Below are positions 1 through 8,805 of a stretch of 64,000 bases of DNA, piece after piece. Position 1 is the first letter of the stretch, and each line of letters opens with the position of its first letter. The notes under the pieces are model-generated. The model did not search any database. It had not been told where the DNA came from and was given only the letters and a program-made list of their open reading frames with translations. This stretch comes from Litorimonas sp964610115. GTDB lineage: Bacteria; Pseudomonadota; Alphaproteobacteria; Caulobacterales; Maricaulaceae. The stretch covers positions 26,352 through 90,351 of the forward strand of contig CAZSUW010000002.1 of NCBI GenBank assembly GCA_964610115.1, in the 5' to 3' direction. Position numbers and translations under genes: made by a program.

Positions 1-666
1 CTCTTCCGGCTTGCCCCAATGTCCCGCCGGAATACGTCCTAATATTGCTTTGTTTCGCGTCTCGTCTGCTTGTAGAGCGGCCGTATTATTTGTCGCGAAA
101 TAGCCCGGCGCGATCGCATTGGCGTTGACGCCATGCTTGGCCCACTCATTGGCCATTAATCGGGTGAGGCCCATCACGCCAGATTTAGATGCCGTATATG
201 AGGCCACCCGAATCCCCCCTTGATAGGACAGCATAGAGGCAATGTTGATAATCTTACCCTTAGAGCCGCGCGCAATGCAGTGGTTCACAAAGGCCTGGGA
301 GAGGAAGAACAACGTCTTCAAATTCACGTCCATGACGTCATCCCAGTCATCCTCGGAAAAATCGACAGCGTCGTTCCGCCGGATGATGCCGGCATTGTTG
401 ACCAGAATATCGACCTGACCCGCATGTTCTATCGCTTTGATGAGCGCGCCGCGCGCAGCCTCTGTCTTCATCAGGTCTGCGCGAATGTCATAGGCTTCAC
501 GCCCCTCTGCCTTGATAAGTTCCAGAGTCTGCGTTGGCGCAGAGCGACCAACGAGCACAATATCCGCCCCGGCCTTGGCTAGCGCGACGGCCATGCCTTG
601 GCCCAAACCCGTATTCGCACCCGTGACGAGGGCGGTCTTTCCAGAAAGATCAAATGGATGGTTCAT
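1..666 (-). CDS. SDR-family 2-keto-3-deoxy-uronate 5-dehydrogenase (KduD/DhuD type), 3' part cut off
   Basis: NAD(P)-dependent short-chain dehydrogenase of the KduD/DhuD type, which reduces the diketo-deoxyuronate formed after polysaccharide lyase action to 2-keto-3-deoxygluconate in the cytoplasm. The start ATG is at 666 and the frame is open to base 1, giving the first 222 residues of about 250 expected. Visible motifs are the nucleotide-binding TGANTGLG near the N-terminus, NNAG in the middle and the catalytic YTASK. It is divergent from the RpiB-like isomerase at 742, and the two proteins would catalyse consecutive steps. An operator-like site lies between them. The family is clear; the exact substrate is inferred from the neighbour and from the known streptococcal DhuI-DhuD pair. 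Confidence 0.85.
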   Translation of the reverse strand, partial: MNHPFDLSGKTALVTGANTGLGQGMAVALAKAGADIVLVGRSAPTQTLELIKAEGREAYDIRADLMKTEAARGALIKAIEHAGQVDILVNNAGIIRRNDAVDFSEDDWDDVMDVNLKTLFFLSQAFVNHCIARGSKGKIINIASMLSYQGGIRVASYTASKSGVMGLTRLMANEWAKHGVNANAIAPGYFATNNTAALQADETRNKAILGRIPAGHWGKPEE

Positions 667-696
667 AAAACTCTCTTCTACCCTTGCAGCAATAAA

Positions 697-710
697 TGAC
701 ACCGGTTACC
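697..710. promoter_or_regulatory. Operator-like site TGACACCGGTTACC in the divergent promoter
   Basis: The 14-mer TGACACCGGTTACC lies between the divergent SDR gene (start 666) and isomerase gene (start 742). It shares its first ten bases, TGACACCGGT, with a site at 2595-2608 upstream of the secreted beta-helix gene. LacI-family operators usually have a central CG or CCGG and partial dyad symmetry, as here. The LacI gene at 1406-2500 is the likely reader, by proximity. Confidence 0.5.
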
Positions 711-741
711 TGTAGGATGAATTCAGACAAGGGAAAAGTCC

Positions 742-1377
742 ATGAAAATCGCCCTCATCCTTGAAAATAGCCAAGCGGCCAAGGCTCCTATCGTTCATAA
801 AGCGCTGACAAGCGTTGCCGAACCTCTCGGTTATGATGTCCATCATTACGGCATGTATGGGGCCGATGACGATGCGCAGCTGACCTATGTGATGAACGGT
901 CTGCTCGCTGGTATCTTGCTGAATTCCAAAGCCGCCGATTTCGTGGTGTCCGGCTGTGGTACCGGCATGGGCGCCATGTTGGCCTTGAACGCTATGCCTG
1001 GTGTTTATTGCGGCCTTGTCATTGACCCAACTGATGCGTTCCTGTTCGGCCAGATCAATGACGGCAATGCGATTTCAATGCCTTACGCCAAAGGCTTCGG
1101 TTGGGCCGCAGAATTGAACCTGCAAGATTGCTACCGCAAACTTTTTGAAGTCGAGCGCGGTGTTGGCTACCCTAAAGAACGCGCCGAAATCATGGCCAAG
1201 AACCGCAACATCCTGAAAGGCGTGAAAGACGCCTCTTGCCACGACATGCTAACCGTTTTGAAAAATGTGGATCAAGATCTTCTCAAATCCGCAATTTCTG
1301 GCGAGAAGTTTGGCGATCTATTCTTCCCGAATTGCCAGGACGATGAAATGGCCGCTTATCTCAAAGGGCTTCTTTAA
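742..1377 (+). CDS. RpiB/LacA/LacB-family sugar isomerase, DhuI-like
   Basis: A 211-residue protein of the RpiB/LacA/LacB fold. It shows the family signature SGCGTGMGAMLALN, with Cys72 at the place of the RpiB catalytic cysteine, and a later NDGNAISMP segment. In streptococci a member of this family (DhuI) isomerises 4-deoxy-5-hexosulose-uronate, the open form of the unsaturated uronate released by lyases, and is paired with an SDR reductase (DhuD). The same pair is seen here as divergent genes, so this function is preferred over ribose-5-phosphate isomerase. The protein is longer than plain RpiB (about 150 residues) because of a C-terminal extension of about 60 residues. A regulatory site lies 32 bp upstream of the start. 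Confidence 0.75.
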   Translation: MKIALILENSQAAKAPIVHKALTSVAEPLGYDVHHYGMYGADDDAQLTYVMNGLLAGILLNSKAADFVVSGCGTGMGAMLALNAMPGVYCGLVIDPTDAFLFGQINDGNAISMPYAKGFGWAAELNLQDCYRKLFEVERGVGYPKERAEIMAKNRNILKGVKDASCHDMLTVLKNVDQDLLKSAISGEKFGDLFFPNCQDDEMAAYLKGLL

Positions 1378-1393
1378 AATGTAACGAGATAGC

Positions 1394-1424
1394 GGCGCCA
1401 CAGACCTAAGATTTAGGTGGTGCC
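1394..1424. terminator. Hairpin between the convergent isomerase and LacI genes
   Basis: ACCTAA-GAT-TTAGGT forms a perfect 6-bp stem at 1404-1418, with GGCGCC and GGTGCC as outer partial arms. It spans the end of the convergent LacI gene (stop at 1406). There is no T-tract, so a termination role is only suggested by the position between convergent genes. Confidence 0.35.
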
Positions 1425-2500
1425 GTTGAATCTCTTACAACCAGCCAAGGTTCCGTCACATCCTGAAGAGCTTGCGGGATCGACTGATCTAACAAACGAT
1501 GCGCCGCCTTACGGGCAAATTCACCTGTCGGGGTGTGAATGGTCGTCAGGCGCGGCCAGACATGACGGGCAATCATGAAATCATCATAGCCGACAACCGA
1601 CATATCGTCGGGGGCCCGTCGGCCCGACAAGCGCAGCCCTTGAAGAAAGCCTGCCGCCATTTGATCATTCCCGCAGAAGACAGCCGTCGGCGGATTTTGG
1701 AGCGCATAAAATTGTTGAACCGCCTGAAGTCCGCTTTCAAACGTGTAATCGCCCCGAACGATACAGGAAGGATCAAGCGAAAGTCCTGCGGCGGCTAATC
1801 CCGCCTCTAGCCCGGCTTGACGTTCTCCACTGGAACGAAACTCAGACCTTCCCGACAAATATCCTACCCGTCTGTGACCGAGTTCGACCAGATGTTGTGC
1901 CGCTTGCACACCGCCGCGCGCATCATTGGTCACCAACATATGCTCAGGATCACCCAATAAGACAGACGCGATCCGGATATGGCGACAGCCAATCTCGCGA
2001 AGCATTTTTGCAACTGCCTCATCTTCAGAAATGGATGGTGTCAAGATCACACCGAAGAGCCGCTGCCTCTGGATAAATTTGCGAATGTCGTCGACATAGT
2101 CGTCTTTCGCGCGTTCACAGGGATGCACCAGCAACTCATATTCTGTCTCGCTCAAGGCATCCAAAATGCCCTCTTGCGCGGTCACGACATATTGCGGGTT
2201 CGGGTTATCGTAAATGAGGCCAACAAGAAAAGCGTGGCTGAAGTTAAGGCCCCGCGCTTGCGGGTTCGGCACATAGCCGATCTCTGTCATGATCGCCTTT
2301 ACCTCTTGCCGAGTCTGCTCTCGCACATAAGGGCTTTCATTGATAATCCGGGAGATGGTTTTCTTGGAAACGCCCGCAATTTTTGCAACGTCATTGATCG
2401 TCGCTTTGCTTTCACCCACTTCAGACCGCCACTGGCGCGCCGCCTCTGACGCGCGGGCAATGGCTTGCTGATCAATCTCTTTTTTTTTGGTTCCGCCCAT
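1406..2500 (-). CDS. LacI-family transcriptional regulator of the uronate locus
   Basis: A 364-residue LacI/GalR repressor. The helix-turn-helix (INDVAKIAGVSKKTISRI, about residues 36-53) follows an unusual basic N-terminal leader of about 33 residues, and the periplasmic-binding-protein-like sensor domain runs to the C-terminus. It sits between the DhuI/DhuD-like genes and the beta-helix gene, which identifies these as the probable targets; both promoter regions carry TGACACCGGT. The inducer is likely a deoxyuronate or a related sugar acid, which is an inference. An SD-like AAGG lies 5 nt before the ATG, inside a near-perfect 18-bp palindrome that covers the start codon. Confidence 0.9.
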   Translation of the reverse strand: MGGTKKKEIDQQAIARASEAARQWRSEVGESKATINDVAKIAGVSKKTISRIINESPYVREQTRQEVKAIMTEIGYVPNPQARGLNFSHAFLVGLIYDNPNPQYVVTAQEGILDALSETEYELLVHPCERAKDDYVDDIRKFIQRQRLFGVILTPSISEDEAVAKMLREIGCRHIRIASVLLGDPEHMLVTNDARGGVQAAQHLVELGHRRVGYLSGRSEFRSSGERQAGLEAGLAAAGLSLDPSCIVRGDYTFESGLQAVQQFYALQNPPTAVFCGNDQMAAGFLQGLRLSGRRAPDDMSVVGYDDFMIARHVWPRLTTIHTPTGEFARKAAHRLLDQSIPQALQDVTEPWLVVRDSTAPPKS

Positions 2501-2513
2501 GAGGCCTTATGGG
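2496..2513. promoter_or_regulatory. 18-bp near-palindrome over the start codon of the LacI gene
   Basis: CCCATGAGGCCTTATGGG reads the same on both strands at 16 of 18 positions and covers both the start codon and the SD of the LacI gene. It could be an autoregulatory operator or an mRNA hairpin that hides the ribosome site. It does not contain the TGACACCGGT motif of the two other sites, so its reader is unknown. Confidence 0.3.
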
Positions 2514-2594
2514 CTTCCCACCCAATATGATGCAAGCTCAGAAATTAAACCAGACGCGTAGAATCGGTTGACGAACATCTTTTCATCCATTTTT

Positions 2595-2608
2595 TGACAC
2601 CGGTAGCA
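2595..2608. promoter_or_regulatory. Operator-like site TGACACCGGTAGCA upstream of the beta-helix gene
   Basis: TGACACCGGTAGCA begins 54 bp before the start of the secreted beta-helix gene and shares TGACACCGGT with the site at 697-710. It lies between the divergent LacI gene and its presumed target. Symmetry around CC/GG is partial, with 5 of 7 positions matching. Confidence 0.5.
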
Positions 2609-2648
2609 ATATGCAACATGATAGCAAAAACATAGGGGAAGACGTGCT

Positions 2649-4346
2649 ATGAAATACACTAAAGGCCTTCAATTTTCTTGCGCGAAAACCGTGCGAGTAT
2701 CCCTGCTAGCGACAATGGCTATGATCAGCCCGTCCGTCGCAACTGCACAAGTCTCTGGGCCATCCCCGTATGATCTCGGCAGCGCTTATCTGCCTGATTT
2801 CAGCTATGCGGGTTATGACTTTGGGGAAAGCGATATCCCATCTTTCATTGGCGCTACGACAATAGACACCACAGAATTTGGCGTGATTGCAGATGATGAT
2901 CTTGATGACTCCAAAGCCCTGCAAGAGGCATTGGAAGCGGCGCGATCAACACGTGGGCCTGTGATCCTGACGCTTCCGAAAGGGCGGATCAAACTATCAG
3001 AAATCGTAAAAATAAACCGCTCTGATCTGGTCATTCGTGGGCATGGGCAAGGCGAAACAGGCAGCGAAATCTACATTCATCGCCCCCTTTCCTATGTCGA
3101 AACAGGCACGAAATTTGATGAAATCAGAACCTATCTGAAGCGCTTTGACAAAATACAGAAAGATAAAGGACAAAACGTCTACTGGCCGTTCTCCGAATAT
3201 AGCTGGACTGGCGGGTTCTTATGGATCGGCCCTGAGGGTCATCGTGCGTCTGGCTATTTAGAGGAATTGGATACACCTGACACGGTTCTAGCTGAAGGCA
3301 TTCAAGGCGAACGGGGATCACACACCCTAACCGTCACCAATTCGCGAAAACTTCGGGCTGGCGATGATATTGAAATCGTCTGGTTCAATCGCGCCGGTGA
3401 AACAGGCCCGCTTTTAAAGACGCTTTATGGCGAAACTGATCTCAAAATCGGCTCTCACCATTGGACCTTTCCCGAGCGCGGATTAATCCGGCAAAAAACT
3501 GTCATTCGTGAAATTAACGGTGATCAGGTCAGGATTGCCGACCCGCTCTTACACCCTTTATCGGACGCTGTTTCGGCCAGCCTCGTCGATTGGTCGCCTT
3601 TGACTAATGTTGGTTTGGAAGACCTGAAAATCAGCTTCTCACCCGGTGTCTCTTTTGGCCATCATTTGGAACAAGGGTTTAACGCGATCTATTTCACGGG
3701 GACGCGCAATGGCTGGGTCAGAGATGTCACAATTCATGACGCCGATAGCGGAATACTCACCTATTCCAGCAGCAATTTGACATTCCAAAATATCGAAACA
3801 ACGGGCGACCGAGAGGCGCATTATGCTGTGCATATTGGAAGCGCGCACAATATATTAGTTTCTGATTTGTCGATCCGAAATCCCGTTCGTCACGCTTTGT
3901 CGGTCAATACGAAATCCACAAAAGCTGTCTTTCAGCGTACCGAAGTTTTCCAGCAACCCGTCTTAGATCAACACGCTGGGTCTAATCATCAAAATCTCTT
4001 CGATCAGACAATCTTCCACATTCAGGCCAAACCTGGAAAATCACGCCCCAGCTTTGCAGCTTGGGACGGTTCTGGTGCGGGATATTGGCAGCCCGGTCAC
4101 GGCCAATTCAACACAACCTATAATTTGGAAGTGCGGGTACATTCGGGTGCAGATCGTTCGGACACAGTACTGCTGGAAGGCATTGCAGAAGGTCCCGATG
4201 CCCGCCTGATGGGTATTTGGGGCAACCGAGAGCTGGACATTGATTACCGGCCAGAACCAATCCTGAGAGGCCTCAATCAAAAGCCAGATGTTCCATCGCT
4301 CTATGATTGGCAACTCGAACAGCGATTAATCGGGAATAGAAAGTAG
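2649..4346 (+). CDS. Secreted right-handed beta-helix protein (pectate-lyase-like fold), probable polysaccharide lyase or hydrolase
   Basis: A 565-residue exported protein. Residues 1-33 form a signal peptide (basic start, hydrophobic core, TAQ at the cleavage region). The mature part opens with the typical pectate-lyase-3 entrance: FGVIADDDLDDSKALQEAL, then LTLPKGRIKLS and DLVIRGHGQG. Repeated short beta-strand turns follow, as in a parallel beta-helix (for example FTGTRNGWVRDVTIHDADS and NLTFQNIETTGDREAHYAVHIGSAHN). The DhuI/DhuD-like genes next to it imply that its products are unsaturated uronates, so a lyase on a uronic-acid glycan is the best guess; the substrate and family number are not recognised. 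It is followed by a strong terminator and preceded by an operator-like site. Confidence 0.65.
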   Translation: MKYTKGLQFSCAKTVRVSLLATMAMISPSVATAQVSGPSPYDLGSAYLPDFSYAGYDFGESDIPSFIGATTIDTTEFGVIADDDLDDSKALQEALEAARSTRGPVILTLPKGRIKLSEIVKINRSDLVIRGHGQGETGSEIYIHRPLSYVETGTKFDEIRTYLKRFDKIQKDKGQNVYWPFSEYSWTGGFLWIGPEGHRASGYLEELDTPDTVLAEGIQGERGSHTLTVTNSRKLRAGDDIEIVWFNRAGETGPLLKTLYGETDLKIGSHHWTFPERGLIRQKTVIREINGDQVRIADPLLHPLSDAVSASLVDWSPLTNVGLEDLKISFSPGVSFGHHLEQGFNAIYFTGTRNGWVRDVTIHDADSGILTYSSSNLTFQNIETTGDREAHYAVHIGSAHNILVSDLSIRNPVRHALSVNTKSTKAVFQRTEVFQQPVLDQHAGSNHQNLFDQTIFHIQAKPGKSRPSFAAWDGSGAGYWQPGHGQFNTTYNLEVRVHSGADRSDTVLLEGIAEGPDARLMGIWGNRELDIDYRPEPILRGLNQKPDVPSLYDWQLEQRLIGNRK

Positions 4347-4355
4347 CACCCTAAC

Positions 4356-4390
4356 AAAAAGCCCGCCTTGCGACCAAGACGGGCTTTTCT
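4356..4390. terminator. Bidirectional intrinsic terminator
   Basis: AAAAAGCCCG ... CGGGCTTTTC forms a stem flanked by A-runs on the left and T-runs on the right, between the convergent beta-helix and DUF305 genes. It can terminate on both strands. Confidence 0.8.
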
Positions 4391-4411
4391 TTGTGAGTTG
4401 ACGCGCGCGCG

Positions 4412-7071
4412 TTACTGCAAACGTCCCGCCAAATCGAGAAGCGTTTGGCGGAGCGCGGCATGGTCAACACGACCCGCTTGCTCTTGCAGGCTAGCCGCCA
4501 AGCCGGTGTCGGCCTCACCCGCATTCAAGCGGCTTTGCGTTTGATCCAAAATTGCGTTCAAAGACGCGATCCGATCCTCAGACAAAGCCTCAGCCCGCTC
4601 GATCTGATCCAGATAGGCTTTGGCCACGACCGGTTCAGCCGGCCATGTCACTTGGAACTGTTGTTGTGGGTTAAACAGATCGCCCTGATTGGCCAGTTCC
4701 GCCGCCGCAATTTCATTTTCGCTTAAATGCTCGCTCGGCGTTAGGCTTAAGACATCAAGGCCGCGCGCGATCTCTGTGCCGTAGACTTTGCCATTATACC
4801 AATAGGTGGACCAATAACCGCCCAAGGCCAGCTTATCCGCGTGGATAGGCCCGCGGTCGAAGTAGGCAATCTCAACGGGATTTTGTGAATCGGTGAAATC
4901 TGTCACAGACAGACCCCCCTGATACCAAGCTTGGGCGAAAATATCGCGGCCCGGCACCGGAATGATGGAGCCATTATGCGCGACACAGTTTTCCGTATCG
5001 GACTGTGGCGCAGGGATTTTATAATAGCTTTCAAAAACAAGCTTACCGTCGACGATATTGTAGATCGCATTCGCGCCCCAATCTTTGGGGTCGTAAACGC
5101 GGCAGCGTGGGCGGCTTCCGCCCCCCCATTCATCGGTAAAGATAACTTTTGTACCGTCATTGTTGAACGTGGCCGAATGCCAATAGGCAAAGCCTGTATC
5201 GACAACTTCGTCTATCCGTTTCGGTTTGAGCGGATCAGAAATATCAAAGATGATCCCATTGCCCGAACAGGCCCCGGCCGCGATATTTGCCTCTGGGAAA
5301 ACGGTAATATCATGACAGTGATTGGTCTGCGCAGACCGCTGTGTATCTTCGCCGTGATCGCCGCCTTGCCACAAGCCGGCCAGCCGTCCGGTTTCTTCAT
5401 CCGCAAAAACGGCCGGACTATCAATAATACGCGATTTTGAAGGATCCGCGACGGGGATTTCAATAACGTCAATTCGGAAGAGTGCTGTCCGGTCATCCCC
5501 CGGTACAGCGCCAAAACACCCTGCGAGCTCTTCCTCATCGCGAATGCGCGAAATACCCGAATTATAGACGACGATCTTGTCTTCATCACTCGTTACCACT
5601 GAGTGGGTGTGAGAACCGCGACAGGTCTGAACCTGTCCGACCTGACGCGGCGCTGCCAGGTCGCTAATGTCGAAAATACGTAGACCCCGGAAGCGATCCG
5701 CGCTGACATCTTCGGATATGCCTTGAAGACCACAATCCACACGACCTCGCGTTTGTTCAACGGACATAATCAAGAGATCATCAACAATCGAGACATCGCC
5801 CTGTCCGCCCGGACAGACAACCGCGCTGATAAGTTCAGGCACACCATCCGCTTGAAGTTTATAGATTTTAAAACCGTGATAATTCCCGGCAACCATAATA
5901 TCGTCTTTGAACGCCATATCGGTATTGGCGAAACTTAGCAAAGGAGAGCGCCGCCCCCATTCGGTATCTTCATTGCTTTGCCCGTCATCCCTTTGGTTCA
6001 CAATGGGGGGCAGACCCGTGGGGTTATTCGGATCAAAAAAGCCAGCCGGCTTGGGCAAGGCCGCCACAAGATCGAGGTTGAGGATCGCTTGTCCGGCGTC
6101 CAAAAAACCCGCGGATAATGTTGCGCGTGGGTCGGTGGAGAGGGAGCGTAATATCGCACTCATCTGCTCGATCTCACTGCTCTGATCATTCACGACATCA
6201 TTGGTAAAATCATAAAGAACGGGATCATAGGCAGACCCCGGTTGATCCGTCAGGGTGTCGACCATGGTGATCGCCCCTTCATGATGCGTGATCATCAATT
6301 CGAGGAATAGGCGGTCAAATTCTATGCCCTCAGCACTGGCCAGTTGTTCCATTTGTTCGGGTGTGGCCATACCTTCCATCTGGTGGTGTGCGCCCATATC
6401 GTGACCTGCATGCGCATCATNNNNNNNNNNNNNNNNNNNNNNNNNNNNNNNNNNNNNNNNNNNNNNNNNNNNNNNNNNNNNNNNNNNNNNNNNNNNNNNN
6501 NNNNNNNNNNNNNNNNNNNNGCCATACCTTCCATCTGGTGGTGTGCGCCCATATCGTGACCTGCATGCGCATCATTGCCATGTCCTGCATGCGCGTCATG
6601 GGCGGAGTGATCCATATCTTCGTCGGATTTCATTCCGGCCATTAGCGGCTCACCGCGCTGCTCCAGCCACTCTTCCATGAAATCAATTTCGTCAGCTTGA
6701 GAGGCTTTGATGCGGCCTGCGATTTCGACGATCTCGGCGCGGTTCGTACGGCTTTCCACCAAATTCGCCATTTCAACCGCTTGCGCATGATGCGGGATCA
6801 TATTCTGCATAAACAAGACATCATCGGCCGTGTAGCCATTGTCGGCCACTTCAACGGCCTGATCAGGATTGAGCGTGCGTGAAGCTTCGCCAGGTGCCCC
6901 CGGAAGGACGATTGGCGCAGAGCTCACAATATCCGGTTCGGGGCTTGCAGCATATTGCGGACCCGTCAGTGCAGGAGAGGCATCCGTCTCTCCGCCATCT
7001 GATGCAGGACTGCATCCATAGGTCAGGACCCCACCCAGGGCCGACAGTAAAAGCGCTCTTTTGATCGTCAT
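4412..7071 (-). CDS. Lipoprotein with DUF305 domain and LVIVD-type beta-propeller, split by an assembly gap
   Basis: One gene interrupted by 100 N at 6421-6520. The start is ATG at 7071 with an AGGAGG ribosome site a few bases before it. The N-terminus is a lipoprotein signal ending in LTYGC. A DUF305 domain with the motifs MIPHHAQAVEM and, after a His-rich linker (HSAHDAHAGHG...), MITHHEGAITM follows; this domain is helical and rich in metal-binding His and Met. The remaining 500 or so residues resemble LVIVD repeats (for example DMAFKDDIMVAGNYHGFKIY), a surface beta-propeller. A 55-bp sequence is present on both sides of the gap; removing one copy plus the N run (155 bases) puts both halves in one frame and gives 834 residues. 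Function is unknown; an outer-surface or periplasmic metal-related role is possible. Confidence 0.8.
6366..6420. repeat. Left copy of a 55-bp duplication flanking the gap
   Basis: Identical to 6521-6575. It encodes the His/Met-rich linker of the DUF305 lipoprotein. It most likely represents overlapping contig ends that were scaffolded instead of merged, though a real tandem repeat is possible. Confidence 0.85.
6421..6520. other. Scaffold gap of 100 N
   Basis: A run of exactly 100 N, the conventional placeholder for a gap of unknown size, inside the DUF305 lipoprotein gene. Confidence 0.99.
6521..6575. repeat. Right copy of the 55-bp duplication flanking the gap
   Basis: Identical to 6366-6420; see the entry for the left copy. 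Confidence 0.85.
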
Positions 7072-7228
7072 ACATCCTCCTGAAAGGGTTTCTCTATCAG
7101 GCCTGTTAACACGCGGCAATAAGGTGGCGACCAATAAGCAATATCCGAAATTTAGGGCCAAGGCATTTGTCGACCGGACAAACGGACATCTTTGGAATCT
7201 GCGATCAGCAGGGGAACCGACGCAAAGT

Positions 7229-7242
7229 TTGACCCGCGACAA
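7229..7242. promoter_or_regulatory. FNR/FixK-like box upstream of hemN
   Basis: TTGAC-CCGC-GACAA matches the FNR/FixK consensus TTGAT-N4-ATCAA at 7 of 10 positions and lies 73 bp before the preferred hemN start. It is weaker than the other boxes of this island, but hemN is a classical anaerobic FNR target. Confidence 0.5.
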
Positions 7243-7315
7243 GTTTTAAAAATCCCAGGCAACCACCAACACAACGACCTGCATCAGATTTGAAATGCAC
7301 TCAAAGGACAAGGCA

Positions 7316-8677
7316 ATGGCCGATACCGGATATACGCGCGAATTGATTGAACGTTACGCCCATCCCGTTCCGCGCTATACTAGCTATCCTACCGCCCCCC
7401 ACTTTAGTGAAGCGATTAAAGCGAGCACAGTCACTGACTGGCTGAGCGAAACAGACGAAGCCGCTATATCACTCTATATCCATATTCCTTATTGCGACCG
7501 CCTGTGCTGGTTTTGTGCTTGCCACACGCAACACACGCTAAAATATGAACCCATCCAGCGTTACATTGGTGATCTCTGCAAAGAGGTCGCAATCGTGGCA
7601 GAAAAGGTGGGGTCGAGACGACAGATTAGCCAACTCCACCTCGGCGGAGGGTCGCCGAGTCTGTTAAAAGCACAAGAACTTATACGCTTGCGTGAAGCCC
7701 TCGACACATATTTCATCATAGATGACGATACAGAAATCAGCATCGAATTTGACCCAAGCGATCTGTCCGCAGACGCGCTCGCAGCTTTCAAAGATTTCGG
7801 GCTAACGCGAGCCAGCTTAGGGGTTCAAGATTTTGCACCCCGTGTGCAAGAGTATATCAATCGCCCGCAAAGCTATCGCGAGACGGCGGACTGTATTGAT
7901 GGATTCCGCGCTCTCGGCATCAATTCAATCAACATTGACGCGCTTTATGGTCTACCCGGACAGACCTTGGACACGTTGGAAGCAACGCTTGATTACGTTT
8001 GCGGATTAGAGCCCGATCGTATTGCTTTATTTGGCTATGCCCACGTCCCTTGGGCAAAACCGCATCAGCGCATGATCGCCAATGATACCCTGCCCGATGT
8101 TCATGCGCGATTCTGGCAAGCACAATATGCACGACAGATCATTGGCGAATATGGCTATAATCCGCTTGGCATTGACCACTTTGTACGTCCAGGTGACAGC
8201 CTAGACTTGGCTTATAGTCTAGGGCGCGCGAAACGGAACTTCCAAGGCTATACAACCGACACATCCCCAACCCTGATCGGTTTGGGCGTGTCATCGATTA
8301 GCCGGTACAATCAAGGCTATGCACAGAATACGAAATCTGTCCATGAATGGCGACGGTGCTTGGATCGCGGCGAACTCGCCATTGAGCGCGGCATAAAAAC
8401 AAGCGGCCTGAATATGGCCTGGGGCGCCGCCATTGAGTCGCTTATGACCTATTTCTCAATCGACAGCCAAGCCTTGCGCCAAGCCCATGGCGCGCAAGCT
8501 GATGCTGTACTAGCCAAGGCCAGTCTGATCGCGGCGACGGATTTAGACGAGTTCTTCGTCCAAACACGGCGCGGCTATCGCATCACACCGGCGGGGCGGC
8601 CCTTTACGCGGACCCTCGCCTCCCGCTTTGATCCCTTTCTATCTGATCGTGAGACACGTTTCTCTATCGCTGTTTAA
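7316..8677 (+). CDS. hemN: Oxygen-independent coproporphyrinogen III oxidase (dehydrogenase)
   Basis: Radical-SAM enzyme that decarboxylates coproporphyrinogen III to protoporphyrinogen IX without oxygen. The 4Fe-4S motif is in PYCDRLCWFCACH, with cysteines spaced CxxxCxxC and an extra Cys two residues on, as is typical of HemN. The glycine-rich LHLGGGSPS follows. The start at 7316 is chosen because GGA lies 7 nt upstream; an in-frame ATG at 7295 has no ribosome site. The product is 453 residues, normal for the family. It stands just before the cbb3 operon and supplies haem at low oxygen. Confidence 0.95.
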   Translation: MADTGYTRELIERYAHPVPRYTSYPTAPHFSEAIKASTVTDWLSETDEAAISLYIHIPYCDRLCWFCACHTQHTLKYEPIQRYIGDLCKEVAIVAEKVGSRRQISQLHLGGGSPSLLKAQELIRLREALDTYFIIDDDTEISIEFDPSDLSADALAAFKDFGLTRASLGVQDFAPRVQEYINRPQSYRETADCIDGFRALGINSINIDALYGLPGQTLDTLEATLDYVCGLEPDRIALFGYAHVPWAKPHQRMIANDTLPDVHARFWQAQYARQIIGEYGYNPLGIDHFVRPGDSLDLAYSLGRAKRNFQGYTTDTSPTLIGLGVSSISRYNQGYAQNTKSVHEWRRCLDRGELAIERGIKTSGLNMAWGAAIESLMTYFSIDSQALRQAHGAQADAVLAKASLIAATDLDEFFVQTRRGYRITPAGRPFTRTLASRFDPFLSDRETRFSIAV

Positions 8678-8731
8678 GGCAGCGCCCCCTCACTCATTTC
8701 AGGTGTTGGGCGCAGGCGACTTGGTTCAAAG

Positions 8732-8745
8732 TTGACGGCCATCAA
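8732..8745. promoter_or_regulatory. FNR/FixK box of the cco operon
   Basis: TTGAC-GGCC-ATCAA matches TTGAT-N4-ATCAA at 9 of 10 positions, 60 bp before the ccoN start. cbb3 operons are standard FixK/FNR targets in alphaproteobacteria, and the fixK gene is 9 kb downstream. Confidence 0.85.
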
Positions 8746-8805
8746 GTTTTCGAGCCCGCGAATCCCTAGCCAAGATATCAGCGACGAACTTTGAGGGGAC
8801 CCGAA

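Noticed and set aside
6322..6559. Short frames running through the N gap
   Set aside because: Artefacts of the duplicated contig ends and the arbitrary gap length.
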